From Affinirhizobium lemnae (GTDB taxonomy: Bacteria > Pseudomonadota > Alphaproteobacteria > Rhizobiales > Rhizobiaceae), in contig NZ_JALJQZ010000041.1 of NCBI RefSeq assembly GCF_022968395.1, forward strand, positions 1 through 33,112: DNA of 33,112 nt, written 5' to 3'. Each line of letters starts with the position of its first letter. The stretch's first letter is position 1. Both the position numbers and the translations under genes were made by a program. Shown here one piece after another: positions 22,177 to 31,382 of the stretch. The notes under the pieces were generated by a model, which was given only the letters and a program-made list of their open reading frames with translations, did not search any database and was not told the DNA's origin.

Positions 22177-25100
22177 ATGAGCAATGATCCCTTCACTTTC
22201 GATATGTTCGGCTCGAGCGCCCTTTCATCTGGCCTAGGGCTCGGGGTCACCGCCTTTGGCGGTTTCTCGCCTGCTGCCGCCAACGACGACGATCCGGATC
22301 CAGTGCCACCGGCGCCGGCACCCGCCCTCCCGGTCGCTGCCGCCCCCGTACGGCGGCCAGGACTTCGGGCAAACTTCTATCTCAATGGCGACCGCGAACT
22401 GGGCGCCTCATGGAAGGACCGCGCCCGCGACAATGTCGCGGCGATCCTGGTCGCCGACGGCATCGCAAAGCAGGACCGACCGGCGACCCCTAAGGAACAG
22501 GCGCAGCTGATCCGCTTCACCGGCTTCGGCGCTGGCGACTTGGCCAATGGCATGTTCCGCCGTCCGGGCGAGGTCGATTTCCGACAAGGTTGGGACGATC
22601 TCGGCTCCTCGCTCGAAACTGCGGTATCTGAAGCCGACTACGCCTCGCTCGCCCGCTGCACCCAATACGCCCATTTCACGCCGGAGTTCATCATCCGGGC
22701 GATCTGGGCCGGGATTGGAAAACTCGGCTGGCGGGGCGGCCGTGTGCTGGAGCCTGGTATCGGCACAGGCCTGTTCCCGGCCCTGATGCCGGAGCAATAT
22801 CGCGACGCGGCCTATATCACCGGGATCGAGCTCGATCCGGTCACGGCCCGTATCGTCCGCCTGCTGCAGCCCAAGGCCCGGATCATTAATGGAGACTTCG
22901 CCCGCACCGATCTGGCGCCGATCTACGATCTCGCCATCGGCAATCCGCCCTTCTCCGATCGCACTGTCCGCTCCGACCGCGCCTATCGGTCGCTCGGCGT
23001 CCGGCTGCACGATTACTTCATCGCCAAGTCAATCGATCTCCTGAAGCCCGGCGCGCTCGCAGCTTTCGCCACCTCGCATGGGACGATGGACAAGGCAGAT
23101 ACGGCGGCGCGGGAGCATATCGCCAAGTCGGCCGACCTGATCGCAGCGATCCGCCTGCCCGAAGGCAGCTTCCGCCGTGACGCCGGCACGGATGTCGTCG
23201 TCGACATCCTGTTCTTCCGCAAGCGCAAACTTGGTGAGCCGGAAGGCGATCAGCTGTGGCTGGATGTAGACGAGGTCCGGCCCGCCACAGATGACGAAGG
23301 GGCCATCCGCGTCAACAGGTGGTTCGCCCGTCACCCCAACTTCGTACTCGGCGCTCATGCCTTGACCTCGGGACCGTTCGGCGAGACCTACACATGCCGG
23401 CCGCACGACGGCAAGGGTCTTGAAACGGCACTTGCCGCTGCCATCGATCTCCTGCCCGCCGATCTCTACGACGGAGAGCCGACGCCGATCGACATCGATC
23501 TCGGAGATGAGCTTGGCGAGATCGTCGATCTGCAGCCTAAGGGCGGGCCTGTCCGCGAGGGCAGCTTCTTCCTCGACCGCTCCAAGGGCTTGATGCAGAT
23601 GCTCGACGGCGCGGCCGCGCCGGTCACGGTCCGCAAGGGCCGCACCGGAGACGGCATCTCGGAAAAGCACGTCCGGATCATCAGCAAACTCATCCCGATC
23701 CGCGATGCCGTCCGTGAGGTGCTGAAAGCGCAGGAAACCGATCGTCCCTGGCGGGATCATCAGGTTCGGCTGCGCATCGCCTGGTCGAGCTTTGTGCGTG
23801 ACTTCGGGCCGATCAACCACACCACCGTTTCGATCCAGGAAGATGCCGAGACCGCGGAGGTCAAGGAAACCCATCGCCAGCCAAACCTTACACCCTTCCG
23901 GGACGACCCGGACTGCTGGCTGGTCGCGTCGATCGAGGACTACGATCTGGAGACCGACACGGCGAAGCCCGGTCCGATCTTTTCCGAACGCGTGATTGCG
24001 CCGCCGGTGGCACCAACCATCACGTCGCCGGCAGATGCACTCGCCGTCGTGCTGAACGAACGTGGGCACGTTGATATCGACCATATCGCCGAGCTGCTGC
24101 ACAGCGATCCGGCTGATGTGGTCGAGGAGCTGGGTGACGCCATCTTCCGGGACCCGGCCGATGGATCGTGGCAGACAGCCGACGGGTATCTCTCCGGCGC
24201 CGTCCGCACCAAGCTCGCCGCCGCACAGTCGGCAGCCGAGCTAGATCCAAATTATGAGCGCAACGTCCGCGCCCTGACTGACGTCCAGCCGGCCGACCTT
24301 CGACCCTCCGACATCACAGCACGCCTCGGCGCCCCATGGATCCCGGCCGCCGATGTCGTGGCCTTCGTCAAAGAGAAGATGGAGGCCGATATCCGCATCC
24401 ATCATATGCCGGAGCTCGGGTCCTGGACGGTGGAGGCCCGCCAGCTTGGCTACAGCGCCGCCGGCACATCTGAATGGGGCACCAGCCGTCGCCATGCCGG
24501 CGATCTGCTCGCCGACGCTCTCAACAGCCGGGTGCCGCAGATCTTCGATGTGTTCAAGGACGCCGATAGCGAGCGTCGGGTGCTCAACGTCGTCGATACC
24601 GAAGCAGCCCGTGACAAGCTTCAAAGGATCAAGCAGGCGTTTCAGGACTGGGTCTGGACCGACCCCGATCGCACCGATCGGCTGGCCCGCGACTACAATG
24701 ACCGATTCAACAATATCGCGCCTCGCAAATTCGACGGCTCCCATCTGAAGCTTCCCGGCGCCTCAGGCGCCTTCGTTCTTTACGGGCACCAGAAACGCGG
24801 CATCTGGCGGATCATCGCCGATGGCTCGACCTATATCGCCCATGCCGTCGGCGCCGGAAAGACAATGACCATGGCCGCCGCCATAATGGAACAGCGCCGG
24901 CTCGGTCTGATCGCCAAGGCGATGCTTGTCGTGCCCGGCCATTGCCTGGCACAGGCTGCTCGTGAATTCCTCGCGCTCTATCCGAATGCCCGCATTCTCG
25001 TCGCCGACGAGACCAACTTCACCAAGGACAAGCGCGCCCGGTTCCTGTCGCGTGCGGCGACCGCGACTTGGGATGCGATCATCATCACCCATTCGGCGTT

Positions 25101-27279
25101 CCGTTTCATCGCGGTGCCCTCGGCCTTCGAGCAGGCGATGATCCACGACGAGTTGCAGCTCTATGAGGATCTGCTGACCAAGGTCGACAGCGAAGACCGT
25201 GTATCGCGCAAGCGCCTCGAGCGGCTGAAGGAAGGATTGCAGGAGCGGCTCGAAGGCCTCGCCACTCGCAAGGACGATCTTCTGACGATCTCAGAGATTG
25301 GCGTCGACCAGATCGTCGTCGACGAGGCGCAGGAATTCCGCAAGCTGTCGTTTGCCACCAACATGTCGACCCTGAAGGGTATCGACCCCAACGGCTCGCA
25401 GCGTGCCTGGGATCTCTATGTCAAATCCCGCTATATCGAGACGAAGAACCCCGGCCGGGCGCTCGTGCTCGCCTCCGGCACGCCGATCACCAACACACTC
25501 GGAGAAATGTTCTCCATTCAGCGCCTACTTGGCCATGAGGCACTTACTGAGCGCGGACTGCACGAGTTCGATGCTTGGGCCTCCTGCTTCGGCGACACGA
25601 CGACCGAGCTCGAAATCCAGCCATCCGGCAAATACAAGCCGGTCAGCCGCTTCGCTTCCTTCGTCAACGTCCCGGAACTGATCGCCATGTTCCGGTCCTT
25701 CGCCGATGTCGTCATGCCCGAGGATCTCCGGCAGTACGTTAAGGTGCCCAACATCTCGACCGGGCGGCGGCAGATCCTGACAGCCAAGCCGACGGCGCTG
25801 TTCAAGACCTATCAGCAGATGCTCGATGGCCGGATCAAGGCGATCGAGAAGCGCGAAGGTCCGGCCCAACCCGGTGACGACATTCTGCTCTCGGTCATTA
25901 CCGATGGCCGCCATGCGGCAATCGACCTGCGCTTCGTCATGCCGGCGGCCGACAATGAGGCGGATAACAAGCTCAACCTACTCGTGCGAAACGCCCACCG
26001 GATCTGGGCGGAAACCAGCCAAGCGATCTATCGCCGCCCGGATGGCAAGGATTTTGATCTGCCGGGCGCCGCGCAGATGATCTTTTCCGATCTCGGCACG
26101 ATCAATGTCGAAAAAACCCGTGGCTTCTCTGCCTACCGGTTCATCCGCGACGAGTTGATCCGGCTCGGCGTACCGGCATCGCAGATCGCCTTTATGCAGG
26201 ATTTCAAGAAAACCGAGGCGAAGCAACGCCTGTTCGGCGATGTCCGCTCTGGCAAGGTTCGCTTCCTGATTGGCAGTTCAGAAACCATGGGTACTGGCGT
26301 CAACGCGCAGCTTCGGCTGAAAGCTCTGCACCACCTCGATGTCCCGTGGCTGCCATCACAGATAGAGCAGCGCGAAGGCAGGATCGTCCGACAAGGCAAC
26401 CAGCACGATGAGGTGGATATCTTCGCCTACGCTACCGAGGGTTCGCTCGATGCCAGCATGTGGCAAAACAACGAGCGCAAGGCTCGCTTCATCGCTGCGG
26501 CCCTCTCGGGCGATACGTCAATCCGCAGGCTCGAAGATGTCGGCGAGGGTGCTGCCAACCAGTTCGCCATGGCCAAGGCAATCGCTTCCGGCGACGAACG
26601 GCTGATGCAAAAGGCCGGGCTTGAGGCCGACATCGCCCGGCTGGAACGGCTACGCGCCGCCCATGAGGACGACCAATATGCCGTCCGCCGGCAGATGCGC
26701 GACGCCGAACGCGAGATCGAGGTCTCGACCCGTCGGATCGGTGAAATTGGCGAGGACATCAAGCGGCTGCGGCCAACCACGGGCGATGCCTTCACGATGA
26801 AGGTGCTCGGTCAGGACCATACCGAACGTAAGGAGGCCGGTCGCGCACTGATGAAGGAGATCCTCACACTTTTGCAGTTACAGCAGGAGGGCGAGGTGCA
26901 TCTGGCGACGATCGGCGGTTTCGATCTGGTCTACGAGGGCGATCGTTTCGGCAAGGGTGATGGCTATCGCTTCGAAACCTACCTCCAGCGCACCGGGGCC
27001 GAATACGAGGTCGATCTCTCCATCACGGTGACGCCGCTCGGCGCGATCTCACGCCTGGAGCACGCACTTGATGGCTTCGACAACGAGCAGCGCCAGTATC
27101 GCCGGCGGTTTGAGGAAGCCGAGCGCCGGTTGGCGTCTTATCAGACACGTACCGGCGGCCTGTTCCAGTTTGCCACAGAGCTGGATGCCAAGCGCAAACA
27201 GCTGCGTGAGGTCGAGGATGATCTGGCCGCGGAAGTTATCGCAGAGGCAGATGAGGCGAGGACCGCGCCAGCCGCATAG
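22177..27279 (+). CDS. Giant N6-adenine methylase-like / SNF2-type helicase fusion (DarB-like)
   Basis: This 1,700-residue protein starts at ATG 22177 behind AAAGGAG. A proline/alanine-rich N-terminus (~25-65) leads to a methyltransferase-like domain with VLEPGIGTG (190-198, AdoMet site) and NPPF (256-259, catalytic for amino-methylation). The helicase half has Walker A AVGAGKT (890-896), DEAQ (1049-1052), SGTPITNT (1100-1107) and motif VI QREGRIVRQGN (1398-1408). Coiled coil is likely around 1,480-1,540. The same fusion is known as DarB in phage P1 and on large plasmids, where it helps incoming DNA escape restriction. ArdC in the same window supports an antirestriction role. It is intact and by far the largest gene here. 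Confidence 0.9.
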   Translation: MSNDPFTFDMFGSSALSSGLGLGVTAFGGFSPAAANDDDPDPVPPAPAPALPVAAAPVRRPGLRANFYLNGDRELGASWKDRARDNVAAILVADGIAKQDRPATPKEQAQLIRFTGFGAGDLANGMFRRPGEVDFRQGWDDLGSSLETAVSEADYASLARCTQYAHFTPEFIIRAIWAGIGKLGWRGGRVLEPGIGTGLFPALMPEQYRDAAYITGIELDPVTARIVRLLQPKARIINGDFARTDLAPIYDLAIGNPPFSDRTVRSDRAYRSLGVRLHDYFIAKSIDLLKPGALAAFATSHGTMDKADTAAREHIAKSADLIAAIRLPEGSFRRDAGTDVVVDILFFRKRKLGEPEGDQLWLDVDEVRPATDDEGAIRVNRWFARHPNFVLGAHALTSGPFGETYTCRPHDGKGLETALAAAIDLLPADLYDGEPTPIDIDLGDELGEIVDLQPKGGPVREGSFFLDRSKGLMQMLDGAAAPVTVRKGRTGDGISEKHVRIISKLIPIRDAVREVLKAQETDRPWRDHQVRLRIAWSSFVRDFGPINHTTVSIQEDAETAEVKETHRQPNLTPFRDDPDCWLVASIEDYDLETDTAKPGPIFSERVIAPPVAPTITSPADALAVVLNERGHVDIDHIAELLHSDPADVVEELGDAIFRDPADGSWQTADGYLSGAVRTKLAAAQSAAELDPNYERNVRALTDVQPADLRPSDITARLGAPWIPAADVVAFVKEKMEADIRIHHMPELGSWTVEARQLGYSAAGTSEWGTSRRHAGDLLADALNSRVPQIFDVFKDADSERRVLNVVDTEAARDKLQRIKQAFQDWVWTDPDRTDRLARDYNDRFNNIAPRKFDGSHLKLPGASGAFVLYGHQKRGIWRIIADGSTYIAHAVGAGKTMTMAAAIMEQRRLGLIAKAMLVVPGHCLAQAAREFLALYPNARILVADETNFTKDKRARFLSRAATATWDAIIITHSAFRFIAVPSAFEQAMIHDELQLYEDLLTKVDSEDRVSRKRLERLKEGLQERLEGLATRKDDLLTISEIGVDQIVVDEAQEFRKLSFATNMSTLKGIDPNGSQRAWDLYVKSRYIETKNPGRALVLASGTPITNTLGEMFSIQRLLGHEALTERGLHEFDAWASCFGDTTTELEIQPSGKYKPVSRFASFVNVPELIAMFRSFADVVMPEDLRQYVKVPNISTGRRQILTAKPTALFKTYQQMLDGRIKAIEKREGPAQPGDDILLSVITDGRHAAIDLRFVMPAADNEADNKLNLLVRNAHRIWAETSQAIYRRPDGKDFDLPGAAQMIFSDLGTINVEKTRGFSAYRFIRDELIRLGVPASQIAFMQDFKKTEAKQRLFGDVRSGKVRFLIGSSETMGTGVNAQLRLKALHHLDVPWLPSQIEQREGRIVRQGNQHDEVDIFAYATEGSLDASMWQNNERKARFIAAALSGDTSIRRLEDVGEGAANQFAMAKAIASGDERLMQKAGLEADIARLERLRAAHEDDQYAVRRQMRDAEREIEVSTRRIGEIGEDIKRLRPTTGDAFTMKVLGQDHTERKEAGRALMKEILTLLQLQQEGEVHLATIGGFDLVYEGDRFGKGDGYRFETYLQRTGAEYEVDLSITVTPLGAISRLEHALDGFDNEQRQYRRRFEEAERRLASYQTRTGGLFQFATELDAKRKQLREVEDDLAAEVIAEADEARTAPAA

Positions 27280-27415
27280 CTGCGCTGCACAATAAATGGA
27301 TGCTGTGTGATCAAAAAAGGATCACAACGCACCCAGCTGATGCACATGACGGTCACCTCCCAGTTCCGTCGCAGCAGCTGTTCCCCTCTGGAGGTTCAAA
27401 ATCTCCACACTTTAC

Positions 27416-27449
27416 GGGCCGCGGTTTTCACCGGCGGCCCTTTCTTTTT
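27416..27449 (+). terminator. Rho-independent terminator after the methylase-helicase gene
   Basis: GGGCCGCGGT pairs with ACCGGCGGCCC (one bulged C) around a TTTTC loop and is followed by TTTCTTTTT. It lies 137 bases after the stop codon. Another stem, TGTGATC/GATCACA, lies at 27306-27326. The rest of 27280-27501 is gene-free. Confidence 0.85.
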
Positions 27450-27501
27450 GCCCCCATGACCGGCAATTGTGTCAGTGCCTCAATGCCAACGACGAGCTTG
27501 C

Positions 27502-28095
27502 TTATTGCGCTGCCTTTGCTTTTGAGGCCGGAATGATCAGGTTCACTTTGTAGCTCACGCTATTTTTCGCCGAAAGATCCGGTCCGATCTCGATCTTCCA
27601 TGCGGGAAGTTTGGCGGAGGCCGAACCCGTATATGTTGCGGTGAAAATCCGTTCGCAGGTCGCTTTGACGTCGTCGAATTCGGCCAAACGCCTCAGTGCG
27701 TCCTTCAAACACTCGAGATTGCCAGTCGTGAATTGGTTGTTCTTGCGGCAGTTCACGGAGTTTTCGCCGCTGATGTTGAATGTCGCTTCATAGTCGTTCT
27801 TCATCGTGTTGCCGGTTGCATTTCCGCTGGAACCGCCGATCTCCAACCAGGGAAACTTCAATACGAGCTTGCTTTCGACATTGTTCGATTTCTCAACATT
27901 GACCGTCACGCGCGCTTTCATCAGGTTAGGCAGAATCTTGTAGCGTCCGGAACGAGCCGCGGAAGCTAGGTCGCACTTTATGCTGTTGTCGATGGCTGTC
28001 CCGTTGAACAGCCATATCTTCTGTGCTGGCTCAGCAGCGTAGACCGTGGCGGACGGCATGAGCAGCGCCAGCGCTGCCAAGCAATGTCTCAGCAT
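27502..28095 (-). CDS. Secreted/periplasmic protein of unknown function
   Basis: This 197-residue protein has a clear signal peptide (LRHCLAALALLMPSATVYA, cleavage after AYA-like VYA). The mature part is beta-rich and contains four Cys (IKCDLAS, NCRKNN, LECLKD, TCERIF), which may form two disulfides in the periplasm. The pattern KVNLIIPASKAK closes it. I recognise no family. It is transcribed against the flanking plasmid genes and ends near the terminator at 27416-27449, so it is an independent unit inserted between the helicase and ParB-like genes. Confidence 0.7.
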   Translation of the reverse strand: MLRHCLAALALLMPSATVYAAEPAQKIWLFNGTAIDNSIKCDLASAARSGRYKILPNLMKARVTVNVEKSNNVESKLVLKFPWLEIGGSSGNATGNTMKNDYEATFNISGENSVNCRKNNQFTTGNLECLKDALRRLAEFDDVKATCERIFTATYTGSASAKLPAWKIEIGPDLSAKNSVSYKVNLIIPASKAKAAQ

Positions 28096-28191
28096 ATTTT
28101 CCCCTCAACGTTTATTCCCCGACTGATTACAACCATGTGGTTTAAATAAAGGGAAGTGCCGGCAGAGGAGAAAGAAGAAGAGAAAGCAAAA

Positions 28192-28208
28192 CCCGATCGC
28201 CGATCGGG
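28192..28208. promoter_or_regulatory. Dyad-symmetric site upstream of ParB-like gene
   Basis: CCCGATCG and CGATCGGG are perfect inverted halves around a single base. The site lies in a 334-base gap (28096-28429) between divergent genes that otherwise shows no gene. It could be an operator, possibly for the ParB-like protein, or a leader stem. Confidence 0.45.
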
Positions 28209-28429
28209 CCTCCTGCCGCCGCTTGCGCTCAACCGCCGCCTGCGCGATCCCGGCTGCTGGTCCTTCGCAGGGCTTCAAAACCCCGCTCGTCCTGCGCAGC
28301 AGGGATGCTCGGCCGCAGTTGCGTCCGTCCGGCCGATTTGCGGTTCGGGAGATGTCTTCGAGAAAAAAATGAAGACAGGAAAGGGCTGGCAAGGCGCCGG
28401 TCCGGAACTCTCCTGAAAGGAACCGTCCC

Positions 28430-30184
28430 ATGCAGATCATGAAGGTTGACCCGCGCGCGCTAAAGGAAAACCCAGACCGGATGCGACAGTCAAAGTCGTC
28501 GCCGCAGGCCGACGCGTTGATGCTCGCCACGATCAAGGCCGTCGGCATCGTCCAGCCGCCGGTGGTCGCGCCGGAAGCCGACGGCGGTAACGGCTATATC
28601 ATTGACGCCGGCCATCGCCGCGTCCGGCTCGCGATCGCTGCCGGTCTCGAGGAAATCGAAATCCTCGTCGCGGACGCTGCCAACGATAATGGTGCGATGC
28701 GTTCCATGGTCGAAAACTCCGTCCGTGAACCTCTCAATCCCGTCGATCAGTGGCGCGGCATCGAACGGCTTGTTGCTCTCGGTTGGACGGAGGAAGCGAT
28801 CGCCGTCGCTCTCGCCCTCCCCGTCCGCCAGATCCGCAAGCTGCGCCTTCTCGCCAATGTGCTTCCGGCCATGTTGGAACAGATGTCGCTGGGTGACATG
28901 CCGTCCGAGCAGCAGTTGCGGGTCATCGCGGCCTCCGGCCAGGTCGACCAGAAGGAGGTATGGAAAGCCCACAAGCCTAAGAAGGGTGACACCGCGTCCT
29001 GGTGGCAGGTTGCCAATGCGCTGACCAGGAAGCGCATGTATGCCAAGGATGCGAGCTTTGGCGATGATCTCGCTCAGGCCTACGGCATCGAATGGGTCGA
29101 GGATCTCTTCGCGCCGGCCGACCAGGATGGCCGCTATACCACGAATGTCGAAGGCTTCCTCGGTGCGCAGCATGAGTGGATGACGAGCAACCTGCCGAAG
29201 AAGGGCGGGATCGTCGACGTCAACAGCTGGGGCCAGCCGGAACTACCGAAGAAGGCTTCTCAGGTCTACGGCAAGCCGTCCAAAGCTGACCACGTTGCGA
29301 TGTATCTCGACCGCGATGGCAAGGTGCAGACCGTCCATTACCGCATGCCGGAGACAGCGAAGCCGAAGGGCGCGGGCGTCGATGGAGTGGTCGCTGGTGG
29401 CGCTGATGCCGACGCGACCGCGTCGCCCAAGGCACGGCCCGATGTGACGCAGAAGGGTCACGAGATGATCGGCGACTATCGCACGGATGCGCTCCACGAT
29501 GCGCTCGGTCGCGCGCCGATCGAGGACGACATGCTGATGGCGTTGATGGTGCTGGCCTTCGCCGGACAGAATGTCCGCGTCGACTCCGGTGCGGACGGGA
29601 CCTTCTATGGTGGCAAGCGCTTCTCGCGCCATGCAGTCGGCCTGTTCGACGAGAACGGCAAGCTCGCCTTCGATCTGGACACGCTCCGGGTCGCCGTCCG
29701 CTCGGTCCTGATCGATGTGCTCTCATGCCGCCGTGGCATGTCGAACAGCGGCATGATCGCGCGCATCGCCGGCGATGCGATCGGCGCCGACGAATTCCTG
29801 CCGAACATGGGCTCGGAAGATTTTCTCTTGTGCCTGTCGCGCCAGGCGCTGGAAGCGTCTTGCGCCGAGGCCTCGGTCCAGCCCCGGCCCAAGGTGCGCG
29901 AAACACGCGCAGCGCTCGTCGAGCATTTTGCGAGCGAGCACTTCGTCCATCCGTCCGGTCGCTTCGCGCCGCCAGCCGACGAACTACTCGACTGGATCCG
30001 TGCAGGTGTTGCCACTGATATCAGCGGCAGAGGCTCCCAGGACGACGACGGTGATGCCGGCGATCCCGGTGAAGAGCAGGAGGCGAGGGTCGAAGAGGAG
30101 GCGGATCAGGATGATCCGCGCGACACCGACGCCGAGGCTGAAGATGGCCACGACCAGGATTTCGATCATAGGGCAGCAGCATGA
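28430..30184 (+). CDS. ParB/Spo0J N-terminal domain protein, accessory plasmid type
   Basis: This 584-residue protein begins at ATG 28430 behind GAAAGGA. The ParB CTPase-type N-terminal domain is seen, with the GHRR box at 61-64 (IIDAGHRRVRLAIAAG) and ENSVREPLNP at 95-104. A helix-turn-helix follows at ~118-140 (WTEEAIAVALALPVRQIRK). The rest (~200-520) is unlike chromosomal ParB, and the tail ~530-575 is strongly acidic. No parA-like gene is next to it, and it is about twice the length of RepB/ParB. It is therefore more likely a regulator or accessory DNA-binding protein than the main partition protein. The DUF7007 gene starts within its stop (ATGA). Confidence 0.85.
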   Translation: MQIMKVDPRALKENPDRMRQSKSSPQADALMLATIKAVGIVQPPVVAPEADGGNGYIIDAGHRRVRLAIAAGLEEIEILVADAANDNGAMRSMVENSVREPLNPVDQWRGIERLVALGWTEEAIAVALALPVRQIRKLRLLANVLPAMLEQMSLGDMPSEQQLRVIAASGQVDQKEVWKAHKPKKGDTASWWQVANALTRKRMYAKDASFGDDLAQAYGIEWVEDLFAPADQDGRYTTNVEGFLGAQHEWMTSNLPKKGGIVDVNSWGQPELPKKASQVYGKPSKADHVAMYLDRDGKVQTVHYRMPETAKPKGAGVDGVVAGGADADATASPKARPDVTQKGHEMIGDYRTDALHDALGRAPIEDDMLMALMVLAFAGQNVRVDSGADGTFYGGKRFSRHAVGLFDENGKLAFDLDTLRVAVRSVLIDVLSCRRGMSNSGMIARIAGDAIGADEFLPNMGSEDFLLCLSRQALEASCAEASVQPRPKVRETRAALVEHFASEHFVHPSGRFAPPADELLDWIRAGVATDISGRGSQDDDGDAGDPGEEQEARVEEEADQDDPRDTDAEAEDGHDQDFDHRAAA

Positions 30185-31074
30185 CCGCCCGCCTCCAGTC
30201 GAACAAGGCAAACTCCACCCCCGATCTTTCGGGGGTGGAGTTTGCTACAAGCGCGGACGGCATGCCCATCGCACGCATCGATGACACCGTCCTTGCCATG
30301 GTCACGTCGCCGAGCGGCTTCGCATTCCTTGCGAGTGCAGTCTTCGTTCGCCGGCCGCTCGCTGAGCTGACGCGCGACGATTTCATCGGGCACGACGGCC
30401 GGCTGGCCGACGAGGCCGAGTTTCGAACGTGCGTTGCCGAGACGGCCCGGCATAAGCGTGATCTCGCTGCGCTGAACCGCGTGCAGACGCGCATGTCGGC
30501 GAGCACGCCATGGGGCGGCTCGCAGATCGCAGTCATCTATGCCGAGGGCGTCGTCGCCCATAGCACGGCCGGCCATGGCGGCTTTCATCTCTCTGCCGAT
30601 CGCAATGCCAGAATCCATCCGCTACTGCGGAAGCACTCTCCGTGGTATGAAGAGGATAACGAATGGGCGATCGTGGCCAACAGCTTTCCAGAGCTGTTCA
30701 CCGGCTACGAGCGATCGATGGCCGAAAAGACCATCCGCAATACCTGGCCGGATGCCTGGGAGGCGATCCATTGCTGCAAGCTGGCCGAGGGCGAAAGCTG
30801 GTCCAAGGATCGCCGCGCGTTTGATGAGCGCCATGCGGCAGATCATGTCGTCATATCTGCAATCTTTTCCGATCGGAACCCCGGCATGACCGAGGTCGTG
30901 GCGGTCGTCGGCGGGAACAGGCGAGCAGACAACGATGAGCGTCGCTTCCTTGTTCCGAGCGACGAGTATGCCGGGCGCAGCCGGTTCGGCTTTGTCATCG
31001 ATCCCGTCCGTCATGCTGAGTATCAGGGGCCGTCCTCCTTCATCGGCTGGCGAAGCCGGGGAGATGGATCATGA
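30181..31074 (+). CDS. DUF7007-type plasmid protein
   Basis: The protein has 297 residues, and its ATG overlaps the ParB-like stop by 4 bases (ATGA). It resembles proteins annotated DUF7007 on rhizobial plasmids: TPWGGSQIAVIYAEGVVAHS, TAGHGGFHLSADRN and WYEEDNEWAIVANSFPELF are the characteristic stretches. The function is unknown. The first ~20 codons contain a perfect 17-bp hairpin, and the next in-frame ATG (30262) follows it, so the true start may be either. It is translationally linked to the next small gene through a second ATGA overlap. Confidence 0.75.
   Translation: MTARLQSNKANSTPDLSGVEFATSADGMPIARIDDTVLAMVTSPSGFAFLASAVFVRRPLAELTRDDFIGHDGRLADEAEFRTCVAETARHKRDLAALNRVQTRMSASTPWGGSQIAVIYAEGVVAHSTAGHGGFHLSADRNARIHPLLRKHSPWYEEDNEWAIVANSFPELFTGYERSMAEKTIRNTWPDAWEAIHCCKLAEGESWSKDRRAFDERHAADHVVISAIFSDRNPGMTEVVAVVGGNRRADNDERRFLVPSDEYAGRSRFGFVIDPVRHAEYQGPSSFIGWRSRGDGS
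30208..30245 (+). promoter_or_regulatory. Perfect 17-bp inverted repeat inside the 5' end of the DUF7007 gene
   Basis: The arms GCAAACTCCACCCCCGA (30208-30224) and TCGGGGGTGGAGTTTGC (30229-30245) are exact complements around a TCTT loop. It starts 24 bases after the last base of the preceding stop codon. No T-run follows, so it is not a classical terminator. Confidence 0.85.
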
Positions 31075-31382
31075 ACGACGTGCTCTTTGCAAAACCATTG
31101 GCGAGGGCAATCGGCGCAAGGCGTGAAACCCAGCGGCATCTCGATTGCCTGACCCGGCAGATAGCAGCGCGCGCAGGACGGCAGACGATCACAGTGGAGG
31201 TCCGGAGCCGGGTGCGCCGCCGGTCCGGTCCCCGTCTCTACCATCAGGAGCTTGCCGACCGCCTGGCCTTCGAACGGTGGCGCGAACTCGACACGCTCGC
31301 ATCAAGGCTGGCAGAGCAGGAGCAGATCATCGATATGCTCGAGCATTGCGGTGATGCGCCCATCTCGTCGGTTGCGGAATAG
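31071..31382 (+). CDS. Small basic/charged protein of unknown function (103 aa)
   Basis: ATG 31071 overlaps the DUF7007 stop (ATGA), indicating coupling. The protein is Arg-rich (VEVRSRVRRRSGPRLYHQEL) with a helical, probably coiled-coil C-terminal half (WRELDTLASRLAEQEQIIDM). I do not recognise it. It is the last gene of a three-gene unit with the ParB-like and DUF7007 proteins. Confidence 0.65.
   Translation: MNDVLFAKPLARAIGARRETQRHLDCLTRQIAARAGRQTITVEVRSRVRRRSGPRLYHQELADRLAFERWRELDTLASRLAEQEQIIDMLEHCGDAPISSVAE

Noticed and set aside
23029..24102. A 357-codon frame antisense to the methylase-helicase gene.
   Set aside because: No domain is recognisable, and the plus-strand protein is continuous and motif-bearing across the whole stretch.
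28105..28548. A minus-strand frame in the ParB-like leader.
   Set aside because: No ribosome site or domain is seen, and it overlaps the conserved ParB start and its leader dyad.
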